Assembly: GCF_030936135.1 (NCBI RefSeq)
Contig: NC_082598.1
Span: 14,946,687 to 15,010,686 of the forward strand
Source of the DNA: Gavia stellata
Lineage: Eukaryota; Chordata; Aves; Gaviiformes; Gaviidae
Direction: 5' to 3'
Length of the DNA: 64,000 nt
Shown here: in pieces, positions 47,601 through 59,000 of the stretch
Numbering within the stretch: the stretch's first letter is position 1
Layout of the letters: each line of letters begins with the position of its first letter
Program-made: the position numbers and the translations under genes
Notes under the pieces: model-generated
What the model was told of the DNA's origin: nothing
The model's database searches: none
Seen by the model: only the letters and a program-made list of their open reading frames with translations

Positions 47601-50000
47601 AAAGAGCTAGTAAAATATACATTTCTAAAATCAGGAACTGCAACAGCAGTTAAATTCCATTACTTCCAATCTGCCAGCCATGAAAGAGAAGTGCAATTTT
47701 AACAGGTGAGTAAAAAAAAGAAAAACGAGACCAAGCTCTGAAGCAAAAGCACAAAAGCCATTACAAAGATGATTTCAGGATGAAAAAAACCCACCCCAAA
47801 TCTCTCAGCAAGTGACAGCTGTTGTTTTAATGTACTACTCTTAAAATGAGATTTATATGCAAACTGCCTACAGAAAGTAAAAAAAGGATGCTAATAACCT
47901 GTAAATGTTAAAGGTTTTTATCTCAGGCTCAAAAAATGTTGACGGCAATGGATGGAATATTATACTGTACCATAAACGTCCCCGTTACATGATTGCTGCT
48001 CTGGCCTGGTGCCGCTATCAATGATCTGGTACAAGTGCTGCAGCGAGGCAGTTGGCCTGTTGCCCGCTGCTGCTCCACCTCTTCCCAGCTCACTGGAGTC
48101 TATTAGCGTGGGGGGTTTTAGTCTCATATGCCACCCCACCACAAACCAATATTTTTTTCTCCTACCATTGAAAATATTCCTGATCTCCTAGTGCATTCCT
48201 GTGACTTGAAAGAAAGTTTTGAGCATGCATGAATTGTTGGATCACTGGCACAGGCTGTCCAGAGAGGTGGTAGATGCCCCATCCCTGGAAACAGTCAAGG
48301 TCAGCTTGGACGAGGCTCTGAGCAACCTGACCTAGTTGAAGATGTCCCTGCTCATGGCAGGGGCGGGGTTGGACTAGATGACCTTTAAAGGTCCCTTCCA
48401 ACCCAAAACATTCTATGACTCTATAACATTGAAGGCTGTATCATCAGTGCACCTGTAGGTACCTGATGAAACTTCCCCCAGCTCACTGATAGGTCTTTTT
48501 CCATAGGTATCTCTGGTGAGCAACTTTCGTTCACACCGGCTGAAGTTCAAGAACATTTGCTAAAGATGAAATAGATGGGAGAGGATGTTATATCCTCTCA
48601 ATTCTGATTTACGCAGGAGCCAGACAGCCAAATGCAACACTTGGCCGATAATCGAGATACTTTGGAAACTCGTCTCTACTTTGGGTCCCCCTATTGCAGA
48701 CAGTAGTGCAGAAAGGACAGTAAAATTTCATTCTTTAGATGTCTGACGAGTGAACTCTGACAATTTTTGTTTCAATGGGTTAAGGCTGCTTGCACCTCCT
48801 CTCTGCCTGACTCCACCACACATAGCAGAGCTGGCAGGAGATAACATACGCCTGCACCTTCGCTGCTCCCAGCCACAGCCCAACCTCTTCGCTCCCAGTG
48901 CCGGTGCTGATTTGTACCAATCCACCAGCGTGTGTGTGGTGCTGCTGAGTTGTGGGCAGGCTATGTTATTATGGGGCTACTATTGTTACTAAGCAGACAG
49001 ATACTTACACACGTTTATTTAAACAGCTAATGCATACTGACTGCATGCGTGTAAATACGTATGTGCATATGGATAGCATATTTTATATATAATTTGTGCT
49101 GATGGATTTGCATGTATATGCACCCCCCCCCACAGGTGAATCAATGAAAATAAGCTAAACAAGCAAATCAGATCATTGCTTTTTTACATAAAATACCCAC
49201 ATTTCTGCACCAACAGCTTCAACAGGCACATGCACAAGTACTTGTGCAGTTTGGTCCTTCATTTATACAAACTGTAGGAGGCACTGCTTAGGAAAGCAGA
49301 GTTTGTGCAAGGAACACATTGCCTCAGCATCACAGCTTTACTCATGCTGTTTAGAATTCAGTGGTGACAAAAGCTAAATTCTCCCTCCAATATTAAATAT
49401 AACTCTGCTTAAATGTGGAAAAGTAGTGCCAATTTCTTAAGCGAGAGCTAAAGTGAAGCTCCAGTTTTTCTTGTGACAATTTTAGAAAATTGCCTAAAAG
49501 GTTGCAGGGCTTTTTTTTTTTTTTTTGTTTTACTCTTTATTTAGTAACTCTAACACTTAATCTTCCTTCATGTCACTGCAGATCCAGCAAGGTATAGCGA
49601 GTCTTGTCCTTCCCCATCAGCCTGGAGAAGCAGCTGGAAGGCCCCTGAAGAGTGGCTTTCTCAGCCCTTCAGTGCCAAAACAGGCTGTTGAGTCAAGAAT
49701 GGGTTTGATCTCGGTCAATGGTTTTAAAAATGAATTAAGTTTTGGAGAAACTGAATCCGTAATACTTTGAATAAAACCCACTAAAGCATGTTCTCTGAAA
49801 CACAGGCATGACATCAGCGCATGGCGAGTCCACCACCACAGCATTCACACCTGTACTGCTTAGGGTCGTAACTGCGGTTTCCAGCTGTGCTGGAGCCCTG
49901 CCGAGAGGAACGCTTCATCCCATGAAAGAGCTGAAGAGAGAGAGAATGGGGTTTCATTTGCCGCCTTTCTTCCAACGCCGCTCAGTCGTCCGGCAGAACC
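38650..50000. other. OTOP1-DRD5 intergenic region
   Basis: About 11 kb without a recognisable gene. It contains one sense CR1 copy (48235-48425), short homopolymers (a C run at about 49122-49131, a T run at about 49510-49526), and several low-repeat segments rich in homeodomain-type motifs (about 43840-44330, 47690-47890) that are candidate conserved regulatory DNA for DRD5 or OTOP1. The open frames here are short and lack domain features. Confidence 0.6.
48235..48425 (+). mobile_element. CR1 LINE 3'-end fragment, sense
   Basis: TCACTGGCACAGGCTGTCCA, GGTAGATGCCCCATCCCTGG, GGCAGGGGCGGGGTTGGACT and the terminal AGGTCCCTTCCAACCCAAAA with ATTCTATGACTCTAT are the CR1 3' tail in sense orientation, including the octamer-like terminal repeats. 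Confidence 0.93.
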
Positions 50001-50019
50001 TTTTGGAACAATTACCGAT

Positions 50020-51340
50020 TTCGGCTACGTTTCCCAGCCCTGCGGAAGAAACCCAGCCGCCCCGGCAACTTTCAGCCCCGCTCGCTCCCAGCCAGAGGCC
50101 GAGAGAGCTGTGGCCGCGCCCGTCCCCGACAGCCCCGCTTCCCCCGGGGGGTGGGGGGGGCATTTCCCCGTTCCCCGCGGTAGGACCGCGCTTTTCCCTC
50201 CAGCTGCGCAAAACCACCGCGCAAAGCCGGTGACGGCTGCACAAAACTGCGAGGATGACTCGGTTTCGGGCGGGAGGAAAGGAACGCCGCGAGGCAGCCG
50301 CCTCCGCCGCGCCGCCCCGTCCCCCGCCAGCCCCGCTGCCCGCCGGCCCGGACGGGGCGTCCCCGGCGGCGGAGCATGCTCAGAGGGCGGCGGGGGCGGG
50401 AGGGCCGGCCCGGGGAGCGGGCAGCGGGGAGCCGGCAGCCGGCAGCGGGGGGCGCAGCTCCGCCGCGCTGGGAGCCCCGGCGGGCGCGGGCGGAGCTGCC
50501 AGCCCGGGCGGGAGCCACCTGGAGCCGCGCAGCGCGGAGCGGCCACCGGGAGGAGCGGGCGCGGGGCGGGTACCCTGCACAGGGGGCGCGCTGAGCCGCG
50601 GAGCGGGGAGCGCAGGCGGAGGGACGCGGAGCGGCTACCTCAACCGGGTGCCGCGGGGCAGAGACCCCGCGCAGGGGAGCGCGCCGACCGGCGGAGCGGG
50701 GACCCCGGGCGGGAGCCGCGGGGCGCGGGGCAGAGACCGCGAGCAGGGGGAGGCGCTGAGCCGCGGGGCGGGGACCCCACGCGCGGGCCGAGGAGCGCGG
50801 GCCAGGGACCCCGAGCAGGGCGCGCGGAGCCCGGAGCGCGATACGCGCCGAGCCGCGGAGCGGGGCCGGCGGAGCAGGGGGCATCCGCCAGGGGTGGCGG
50901 GGGGGCAGCGGCCCCATGGGGCCGGGCGGCGGGGCGGCGCTGGCTGCTCGGCGCGTCCCGGCCGCCGCCGCCCCGCCGCCGGCGGGAGCCGCCAGCCATG
51001 CTGCGGGGCGGCCGGAGCCCGCTGCCGCCGGCGGCCGGGCCCCCCGGCGGGGCGCGGGGGCCGGCGGGCGCCCCCGGGGCGGCGCAGGTGGCGGCGGGCA
51101 GCCTGCTGGCTCTGCTCATCCTCTGGACGCTCTTCGGGAACGTGCTGGTGTGCGCGGCCATCGTCCGCTACCGGCACCTGAGGAGCAAGGTCACCAACAT
51201 CTTCATCGTCTCCCTGGCTGTCTCGGACCTGCTGGTGGCTCTGCTTGTCATGCCCTGGAAGGCGGTGGCTGAGGTGGCTGGGTACTGGCCCTTTGGGGCT
51301 TTCTGCAACGTCTGGGTGGCCTTCGATATCATGTGCTCCA
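50020..51340 (+). promoter_or_regulatory. DRD5: CpG island over the DRD5 promoter and 5' coding region
   Basis: Extremely GC- and CpG-rich from about 50020 into the first transmembrane segments of DRD5. It includes a G9-containing run near 50151-50160 and GGGCGG/GGGGCGG Sp1-type boxes throughout. No TATA box is seen. The density leaves almost every frame on both strands free of stops, so ORFs here are uninformative. Confidence 0.85.
50588..50890 (+). repeat. GC-rich minisatellite upstream of DRD5
   Basis: About four imperfect units of roughly 70-90 bp. Each begins with GCGCYGA.CGGCGGAGCGGGG-like sequence (starts near 50588, 50680, 50752 and 50846), and most share a later GGGCAGAGACC...GAGCAGGGG block. 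They lie in the presumed DRD5 5'UTR, ending about 110 bases before the start codon. Confidence 0.75.
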
Positions 51341-52455
51341 CGGCCTCCATCCTGAACCTGTGCGTGATTAGCGTGGACAGGTACTGGGCTATTTCCAGTC
51401 CTTTCCGCTATGAAAGGAAGATGACCCAACGGTTGGCTCTGGTGATGATCAGCGTGGCGTGGGCTTTGTCTGTGCTCATCTCCTTCATCCCTGTCCAGCT
51501 CAACTGGCACAAAGGCGGGGATGTTGTTGCTGCTGGTGATAATGGAGATGGATTTGGCACTGGCTGGGCAGCTGCAGATGCTGTCACCACCTGGGCGGAA
51601 GATATGAGCACCACATGGGTGGCATTAGCAGCAATGAAACCCTCTGATGGGACATCTGGCAGCAATGATACCCTCACTGGACCATCAGAGAGCTGTGACT
51701 CCAGCCTCAACAGGACTTATGCTATTTCCTCCTCCTTGATCAGTTTTTATATCCCGGTGGCTATCATGATAGTTACCTACACTCGAATCTACCGCATTGC
51801 CCAGGTGCAGATTCGTCGTATCTCTTCCCTGGAAAGGGCAGCTGAGCATGCACAGAGCTGCCGGAGCAGCCACGTTAACTGCCACCACCACACAAGCCTC
51901 AAGTCCTCCATCAGGAAAGAGACCAAGGTGTTGAAGACTCTCTCCGTCATCATGGGTGTCTTTGTCTGCTGCTGGTTGCCGTTCTTCATCTTGAACTGCA
52001 TGGTTCCCTTCTGCGAGAGCCCACCCAGTGACCCCCATGCTGGCCTTCCCTGTGTCAGTGAGACCACCTTTAATATCTTCGTCTGGTTTGGTTGGGCCAA
52101 CTCCTCTCTCAACCCCATCATCTATGCCTTCAATGCTGACTTTAGAAAGGTCTTCTCCAACCTCCTGGGATGCGGTCAGTTTTGCTCTAGTACTCCAGTG
52201 GAGACTGTTAATATAAGCAACGAGCTTATCTCTTACAACCAGGACACCCTTTTCCATAAGGAGATAGTGACTGCTTATGTTAACATGATCCCAAATGTGG
52301 TTGACTGTGAGGAAAATCGTGAGGACCCTTTTGATAGGATGTCCCCGCTCTCCCCTGACCATGAGATTGCCACTGACTCTGTCTGTGAGCTGGACTGTGA
52401 GGGGGAGATTTCACTAGGCAAAATAACACCTTTCACTCCAAATGGTTTACATTAA
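50998..52455 (+). CDS. DRD5: DRD5, D(1B)/D5 dopamine receptor, single coding exon
   Basis: 485 aa, intronless as in other vertebrate D1-class receptors. A class A GPCR of the plasma membrane that binds dopamine and raises cAMP through Gs/Golf. Visible landmarks: N48 (GNVLV) in TM1, D77 (LAVSD) in TM2, C103 pairing with C233, the amine-binding D110 in TM3, DRY at 127-129, the catechol-binding TM5 serines 245, 246 and 249, CWLPF at 325-329 in TM6 and NPIIY at 372-376 in TM7. Palmitoylatable C392 and C396 follow helix 8. The C-tail [16 protein letters not shown] and KITPFTPNG matches human D5 rather than D1, which decides the paralogue; avian D1D is less likely. The ATG at 50998 has a good Kozak context (GCCAGCCATGC) and places 34 residues before TM1. 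The frame stays open upstream, but that stretch is GC-rich repeat. Extracellular loop 2 is enlarged and the N-terminus has no Asn. Confidence 0.96.
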   Translation: MLRGGRSPLPPAAGPPGGARGPAGAPGAAQVAAGSLLALLILWTLFGNVLVCAAIVRYRHLRSKVTNIFIVSLAVSDLLVALLVMPWKAVAEVAGYWPFGAFCNVWVAFDIMCSTASILNLCVISVDRYWAISSPFRYERKMTQRLALVMISVAWALSVLISFIPVQLNWHKGGDVVAAGDNGDGFGTGWAAADAVTTWAEDMSTTWVALAAMKPSDGTSGSNDTLTGPSESCDSSLNRTYAISSSLISFYIPVAIMIVTYTRIYRIAQVQIRRISSLERAAEHAQSCRSSHVNCHHHTSLKSSIRKETKVLKTLSVIMGVFVCCWLPFFILNCMVPFCESPPSDPHAGLPCVSETTFNIFVWFGWANSSLNPIIYAFNADFRKVFSNLLGCGQFCSSTPVETVNISNELISYNQDTLFHKEIVTAYVNMIPNVVDCEENREDPFDRMSPLSPDHEIATDSVCELDCEGEISLGKITPFTPNGLH

Positions 52456-53065
52456 ATTGCATCCTGTCCTGGTCAGTTCTTCTTGGATTATACAACAAAA
52501 TATTAGCACTGACTGGAAAAACCTGCTTGATTTTATGCTATAGTTTGGTCAGTCACTTCATGCTAAACTCACTTCTACGTGTAGCACTTTGCAGGATGTA
52601 GACACTGTCATACAGGGAGCTGGCAGCACAAACTTAATTCAGCGCTTCCCCAGGCTGAGAGAGGACCAGGCAGTCACGTTGATTAGCTGTGGTGAGGTAT
52701 TGTGGTATAATTACAGTCACTTCATGTTTATAACGTGTTTGCAAATGAAAGGTGCCATTGTCAGTGCTAAGTATTACAACTTCTAAAATCAGGGACAGAT
52801 GTGGCTGGCATGGACATCCAATAGAAAAAAATTCTAGGCTGTTTGTTTATTCAGATCTTACATTTCTTTTTGTCTGTTGTTTTTTGTTTGTTGGTTTTTT
52901 TTAAGGATAGAAATAGTGAGGTGGTGATTTGGATGATTATTTAAATGCGTGTTTCTGCCAAAACAGTTTATGTGAAATCCTTGTTCTCCTAGGCGGCGTT
53001 GTTGCCTATGATATCCTTGCCATGTTCCCAGATGAATAAATAAAAGTTACATTGATCAAGGGGTT
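52456..53065 (+). other. DRD5: DRD5 3' untranslated region
   Basis: Non-coding, AT-rich after the TAA stop. The overlapping AATAAATAAA at 53035-53044, followed by a GGGGTTATTATC and T-rich region, is the likely 3' end. Confidence 0.6.
53035..53044 (+). terminator. DRD5: Candidate poly(A) signal of DRD5
   Basis: Two overlapping canonical AATAAA hexamers about 580 bases after the stop codon. They are the first canonical signals downstream of the gene. Confidence 0.6.
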
Positions 53066-56000
53066 ATTATCTTTCATTTATCACCCTGAAAGGTTTACAA
53101 CAAGTATTCAAACTTGAGCATTTCTGTTTGAATGGTTAGAATGATTAACAGCTAAACACTATTATTTTAAAAGCAAAAGAGTCTGTATAGAAAATACAAT
53201 TTTTGAATAAAAGCAGGGCTCATAGGAATGATTGACTTAGATGAACTCTTTTATATGGCTCTACTTACAGCTAGATTTATGCCTGTTTTTCTTTAGTATT
53301 ATAACTGATGCTGTCCCTCTCCGCAGCTAAGAATATCGAGTGTACATACCTACAAGCTGTTAAAACGTTCTGCTTAATTCTATACTTACTTTTTAAAGAT
53401 ACTATTAATGAGAAGAGTGTGGTGATAGAACTAGGAGCTGGATGTGTCTAAAAACAATTATTACGTTTGAAAATTATGTTAATAATCAGCATTTTCCAGT
53501 GTAGACATTAGAGAACTCATTCAAACCAAGAGAAGAAAAAAATGCTGTTGATGTATTGTTTTAGTTATTTACTTATTAAACTACAACTTAAATGTACTTT
53601 AACTGTTTTGACTCTACAAAACATTTTAAAGCAGTCTTTAAAAATTGAAAGAGAGTATTTTGAGCTCTGTTTCTATTGAAACATTTACATCAAATGGAAT
53701 ATTTTATTTAGAAACATTTGTAAGCTTTCAGCTCAGAAATCAAAAGTGATCTTATTTCCAAGACAAATGGTCAAAGGTAGTAAAAGCAATACCAATATTT
53801 ATTTCAAGTTTTGGCTCACAAAATGAACACTTGAATTCATTTGCCCTTTAAAAATACCCATGCCATGAGCTGAGCAGATTTAAATCAGATTGTAGGTGTT
53901 GATTCAGTAGCAGTCCCTCCGAATGGCCCTGACCAGCCTCACCTGGGGCCTCTCCCCGTCCTGCCTAACTGGGAACTGAAGGCTGCTATATGATGTCTGG
54001 GGGAAAAGTAGGATCTGCACTAGTCAGCATGCTTCAGGGGAAGTAATTTAAGCAGACGCTGGGATTTGTGAATGTTACACACTTGGGATTGAGCCTCTTT
54101 GGAAGTCAAGCCCCTAATAGTGGTTTGGGGGTTGTCTTACCTCCCCTTGGCATATGGGGTGGAAGAAGCGCAAGAGGCGTGATTGAAATCCCTTTGTGGT
54201 TGCCTCTGCTGCAATCTGGTTTTGTCTGCAAGCAACGTTTTCTGTGTGTAGTCTTTGATATTAATTGGTTATATTGTAATTTCGGATTATCTTTTCAACT
54301 GCTTGTCACTGAAGATTGACATCTACCTGAGCATTTTCTTTGCTGTTGATAGGAAATCTCAGTGTAATATCCCTTTACAGCTGTCCTCAGAAAAGGGTAT
54401 TGTGACTGTGGCTTAGGGAAGCTTGAAAAACAGAAATCCCATGCCCAAAACCAGGTTCGACCTACTAATGGCTTGATATTGAGGGTGAGTATGTTACTGT
54501 TTCTCTACTAAAGCAATCATATGGTGTCAGGAGTTAACGATAGTTCTAACCCTGCTGGTTAGATAAACTTGCTTAGAATAAAATAATTTTCCCAAATAAA
54601 AATGAAGGAGAATGCTTCTGGTGGTGCAGTGATGGATTATCCCAACCAGAATTTAGACTCTTGCATTTTCTAGTTACTACTCAAGTTTTATGGCTAGCAC
54701 AGCATGTTAAACTTTCCGGATCTGTTCAAAAAGCCTGTGATATCCAGATGCAAGAGGTGCAGGCACCTGGTGCTGATTCCAGCTCCCAGGGCAGCACCTG
54801 TATTTTATCCAGTTTTGTCCAATTACATCAGGAACAGTCCAGGGAAATGGGGAAGGGAAAAGAGATCATCTCTTCCGGAGCCGACAGGCTGTGCAGCCTG
54901 ATGCTGTGTGTTACACTCTGCTCCAGCAGAACAGCTTCAGTAGTAACAGTGAAGAGGGTGTCCCCCCACCTCCTCAAGTAGCCTTTCCTCTTCAAAATAA
55001 TCCCTGTGCTGGTAGTGTGACAGTTCCCTTGGATCCAGTTCCCTGCAGGTGTGGTGGAGGTGTGGATGCATACCAGAAGATGCTAGTGCTTCCCCCGACA
55101 GGTGTTTTTCTCCTTGTTGAGGCTTTACCTGCCTGGGTTTCTGGGATAAGTGGGTGAGCTAATGCTGGGATGCAAGAAGATGACATCTCCATCAGTGAGT
55201 TAATATAACAGCTTAGCGCAGAATATTAGAAACAGTCTTACCTCACATCTGAAGGAAGGCAATTTTTAACCTGCCCCCAGAATTTGGGAGCATGATTAGG
55301 ACAATACAGAAAACTGGTCAAAGTGCCACTTTCCATTACAATTTTTTAGTTTATGACTTCAGCTGGTAAATGATTTCTGATGGTGGCTCTACGATGTAAT
55401 CTCTGTCCTTGGAATATGTACCTGTCGAGGGCTTCATCCTTTGGAGCCCGGGAGCATCAGAAAGGGAACATTTCTGTTTCGAAAGACAGAGAGATGGTAC
55501 TTTTTTTGCTGGAAGCACAGGTTGACCTTGCGGATCTGAAAGAAAACCTTTTTCTTGAGTTGTAGCATAGGGACGATTTGTTGCTTTTTAATGTGCCTTA
55601 ATTACTTATCACCGACAAAGCTAGAGTATTCAGAATTAGTAAGATGCATTTTTTAAAGAAATGTGTGTCTTGCCTTGAACTATAAAAAGGGGCAGACTCT
55701 TTTACTGAGAACATCCCCCAAAAAGATTGTTTTAACTGGTTTCTTTCAGATGAAACTGCTGCCCTACTTTTTTAATGGTTTTCCTCTTAAGGACTAATGC
55801 ATCTGCCTAGCCGTAGAGCCGAGTTCACTGGAAGTGCAAGTAGGTTTTTATAATCCTCATATCCTTGTGGTGTCACTCTGGAACTCATCTGTGCCAATGG
55901 TTTTGTGCCTCCCATCAGCATGTTTTCTTCTGTGAAAGTCACCTTGCTCCTGTCATGCGTTTTGCTCCCTAATTAAGCATGATCACTTATTGCTAGTTCA

Positions 56001-59000
56001 GTTTTTTGGGGTTTTTCTTTTTTTGTCCTTTGTACCGTAATGATTTGAACGTACAGTGCAGTTTGGCTTTGAGTCATTGTTACTTATTCTAGTCCTGAGT
56101 GATGGCTGACTTTCAAGATCCCTGAGTATTTTCAGTTTCTATTTTATGTTATTGTTTCTATATCTTACCTTGCAATATGTGTCACTGTTACATTACCTCT
56201 GAGCCAGCCAAGTCTTGTGTTACGGCTTATTCTGTTAGTCCTGGATAACCGCACACCAAAGGAGGGTCAGTGTATCGGTAGTCTGTAGGTTTCCTGTCTG
56301 AGTTAACTAATCACAGAGGAGTTCGTTTTAGTGAAAGAACAGAACGTCTGAAGGTATCTTAGTTCATTTTTAAGAAGCTGGGACATGAAGGACATGAAAG
56401 TACAGCGTTTATGTAAAATGCTGCAGACACCATGAAGACTCACTCACTGTTGAAACCCCCAAAAGAGCTTTTAACAGCAGTGGCTTTAACAAGGGGTTAT
56501 GTGTTGTATAGTGGTTTTTCCCCCCCCCCCCAAACTAAAGAAATGTAGATGACTTTCTCAGAGATGAACACAAACAAAACACTTTTCAAAGGGAGAAAAA
56601 TTACTCCAATATTTTTTGGTAAGTTTGACTTTATCCCATTGCTTTCATTGTGTTTTTTACTTTTGCCAGCCACATCTGATTTGTCTCTGCAGGGAGGCTC
56701 CCTACTGAGAACTTCGGTGTTTTTATAACATACAATGAAAAAGGCTTCAGAATTAGGAAGGTTTCTTATAGAAATAACACTAAGGACAATCTTACACCAT
56801 TTAGGAGGCAATCATGTATAAACTCAGCATTCAAGAGACTGACAAGACTGGAGGCAGTGTTCAGAACATGCATCAGGCTGGAGGTTTGAGAGGTCACAAG
56901 TCCTTCACCTGCTTGTATATGCCAAAATTGCCACTCTTAACAAGGATGGCATTTTCGTCACTGTCACACAGAAGGCAGGGTACACACCTATGTCGGTGTT
57001 TATGCAGAGATTTTTCTTTCCTCTGAGGCCATCTTTGCTACTGTTTAATTGGATTCATCAGATCTTTAAAATTATTCAGTGCCTGTTTAAATCAGTAGAA
57101 GACCTCAGTGATGGATGTGGGCTTGGGTCACAGAGCAATGAAATTATTTCTCCTGGCTTCTTATGAATATTACTACTGATTTTCTCTGCTAGTGGATGAT
57201 GACATGTTAAAGTTGTCATGCTGAACAAAATATTTCACCGGATGATATGCAGAAATAATTCTTTTATTCAGATTTACTTATTTGTTTTCAAACTTTGGAA
57301 GACTTTTCAAACTTTCCAGGAGCTTCACAAAGTCCACGCAAAGCATCTCCACTTTGATCGTATGTCAGATCAGCAACAACTGGTTGCGTTTTTAGTGCCC
57401 TGCTAACTTTATAGTGCACTATGCTTTTATGAACAGAATTATGCCTCTGTAAGTTTAAGGTGATGTTTTCAAAGGTGAAGGTATACTTTTGGTCTAAAAG
57501 CACAGATATGTACAAAAATACCTATAAATGAGGACATTTCCATTATTAATGGGGCATCAAAGATGTGCCTCTTTCTGCAGCCTCTTGTTTATTGTAGCAG
57601 TTGTAAGATTGCAGTGAGCAATAATGGGATTAGGGGTGTAAAGAGTGGAAATACAAATAATATTATCATCTGAAGCAGATAACTGATTGCTTCTTTCAGG
57701 AAGCCTGCTGGCTCTCCCAGGATAGTTTAGTTTAACATAAAATTTACAAGATGAATTTATCTTGTTATATGTCTAAATCCATTCTCAGTTGTGACTGGAG
57801 ATAACGCTCAATAGATTTATAGTGGACAGATAGCTGTTTAAGGAGACTAAACATTTTTATATCACAGCCATCACAGTCACATTTGTAAGGTTTGCAAAAT
57901 ACAATGCAGTAATCATAAAAAAATAATTAAAAATTCCAGTCCATGAAAAGAATTTCTTCCTAGGAATTATTGCCCACTCTTAACAACAAATATTTGTTTG
58001 TATCTTGTACTGCACTCTCATTGCTACCAGAAGAAGCTGGAATGCCCTGAACCTGCTACTAATAGTCTGCTGATTCACGTTAGGAGGAAGGTCTGAAAAA
58101 TAAGAAAAGAAACAGCAGCAACATGTACAGATAAGTTCAGTTTGTATGAAATCAGTCTAGTGTCAGCCAGCCCTTGCAGGGGACTGCATGGCAGTGAGCC
58201 ATTCCCTCAGCCTTGACCGCGAACACCAACTCCCTAGACCTCGGCTGCATGGTAGACCCCTTGCTCCCAAGGTGGATGCTCAAAATCCGCATGTAATGGT
58301 TAGGAAATCCAAACTTTTTAACAACTGCTCTGACTTTTGTTTACTACGTAAAAGAGAAACCACACTTTTCTTTTTCGAGGTCATGCTCTGAAATAAGTGG
58401 TTGCAAATGACGTCTGATTGGTGTAGCCTCTCCGGTTTAGCTGCTGCCTGGCTAGCACCTGAATGGAAGTGGCTACGATAGCTGCTCGGGGTTTAGATAT
58501 CTGAACTGCACGTGTGTCATAGTTTAGGAAGAAATCCTAAATTCATATAGTTTTTCCAGAGCCCCTGAGGAGCTCTGCAAAGCACAATCTGGTGGTTGCA
58601 GAGCAGAGATGAGCCTCCACGGCAGCCTGAGCTTGGTGGCTTCCGAGGACATCGGAGAAGTCTAGTCTACAGCTCACCTGCTGCAGTTTTGAAAATGTCC
58701 CTTGAGTAAAATATTAACAAGGAAGTTCAGCGTGCCCTCTTTTAACTTTTGACCTCATTTTTCCAAACTGAAAGGTTTTTAGTAAGATTAAAAATCTACA
58801 TTTCTAGCCTTTGGCCTTGACCTTTTGCTTTCTCTGCTAACTTCATATAATTAGTCTCCTTTGATGAACAGAAGCCCCTGGCATGGAGTTAGCTGCTCGG
58901 GTACCTCGTTGTCACCAAATCTGGAACTACCTCAAGCTACACTTAAATTACTTTATGTCTCCAGTCCAAAGGGAATCTTTTAGGTGTTTGTTTTTTTTTT

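Noticed and set aside
50072-51510. Long minus-strand open frames (281, 291 and 173 codons) across the DRD5 CpG island
   Set aside because: They are shadows of the GC-rich island and of DRD5 codons, with Arg/Pro/Ala/Gly-only composition, no domains and no splice context.
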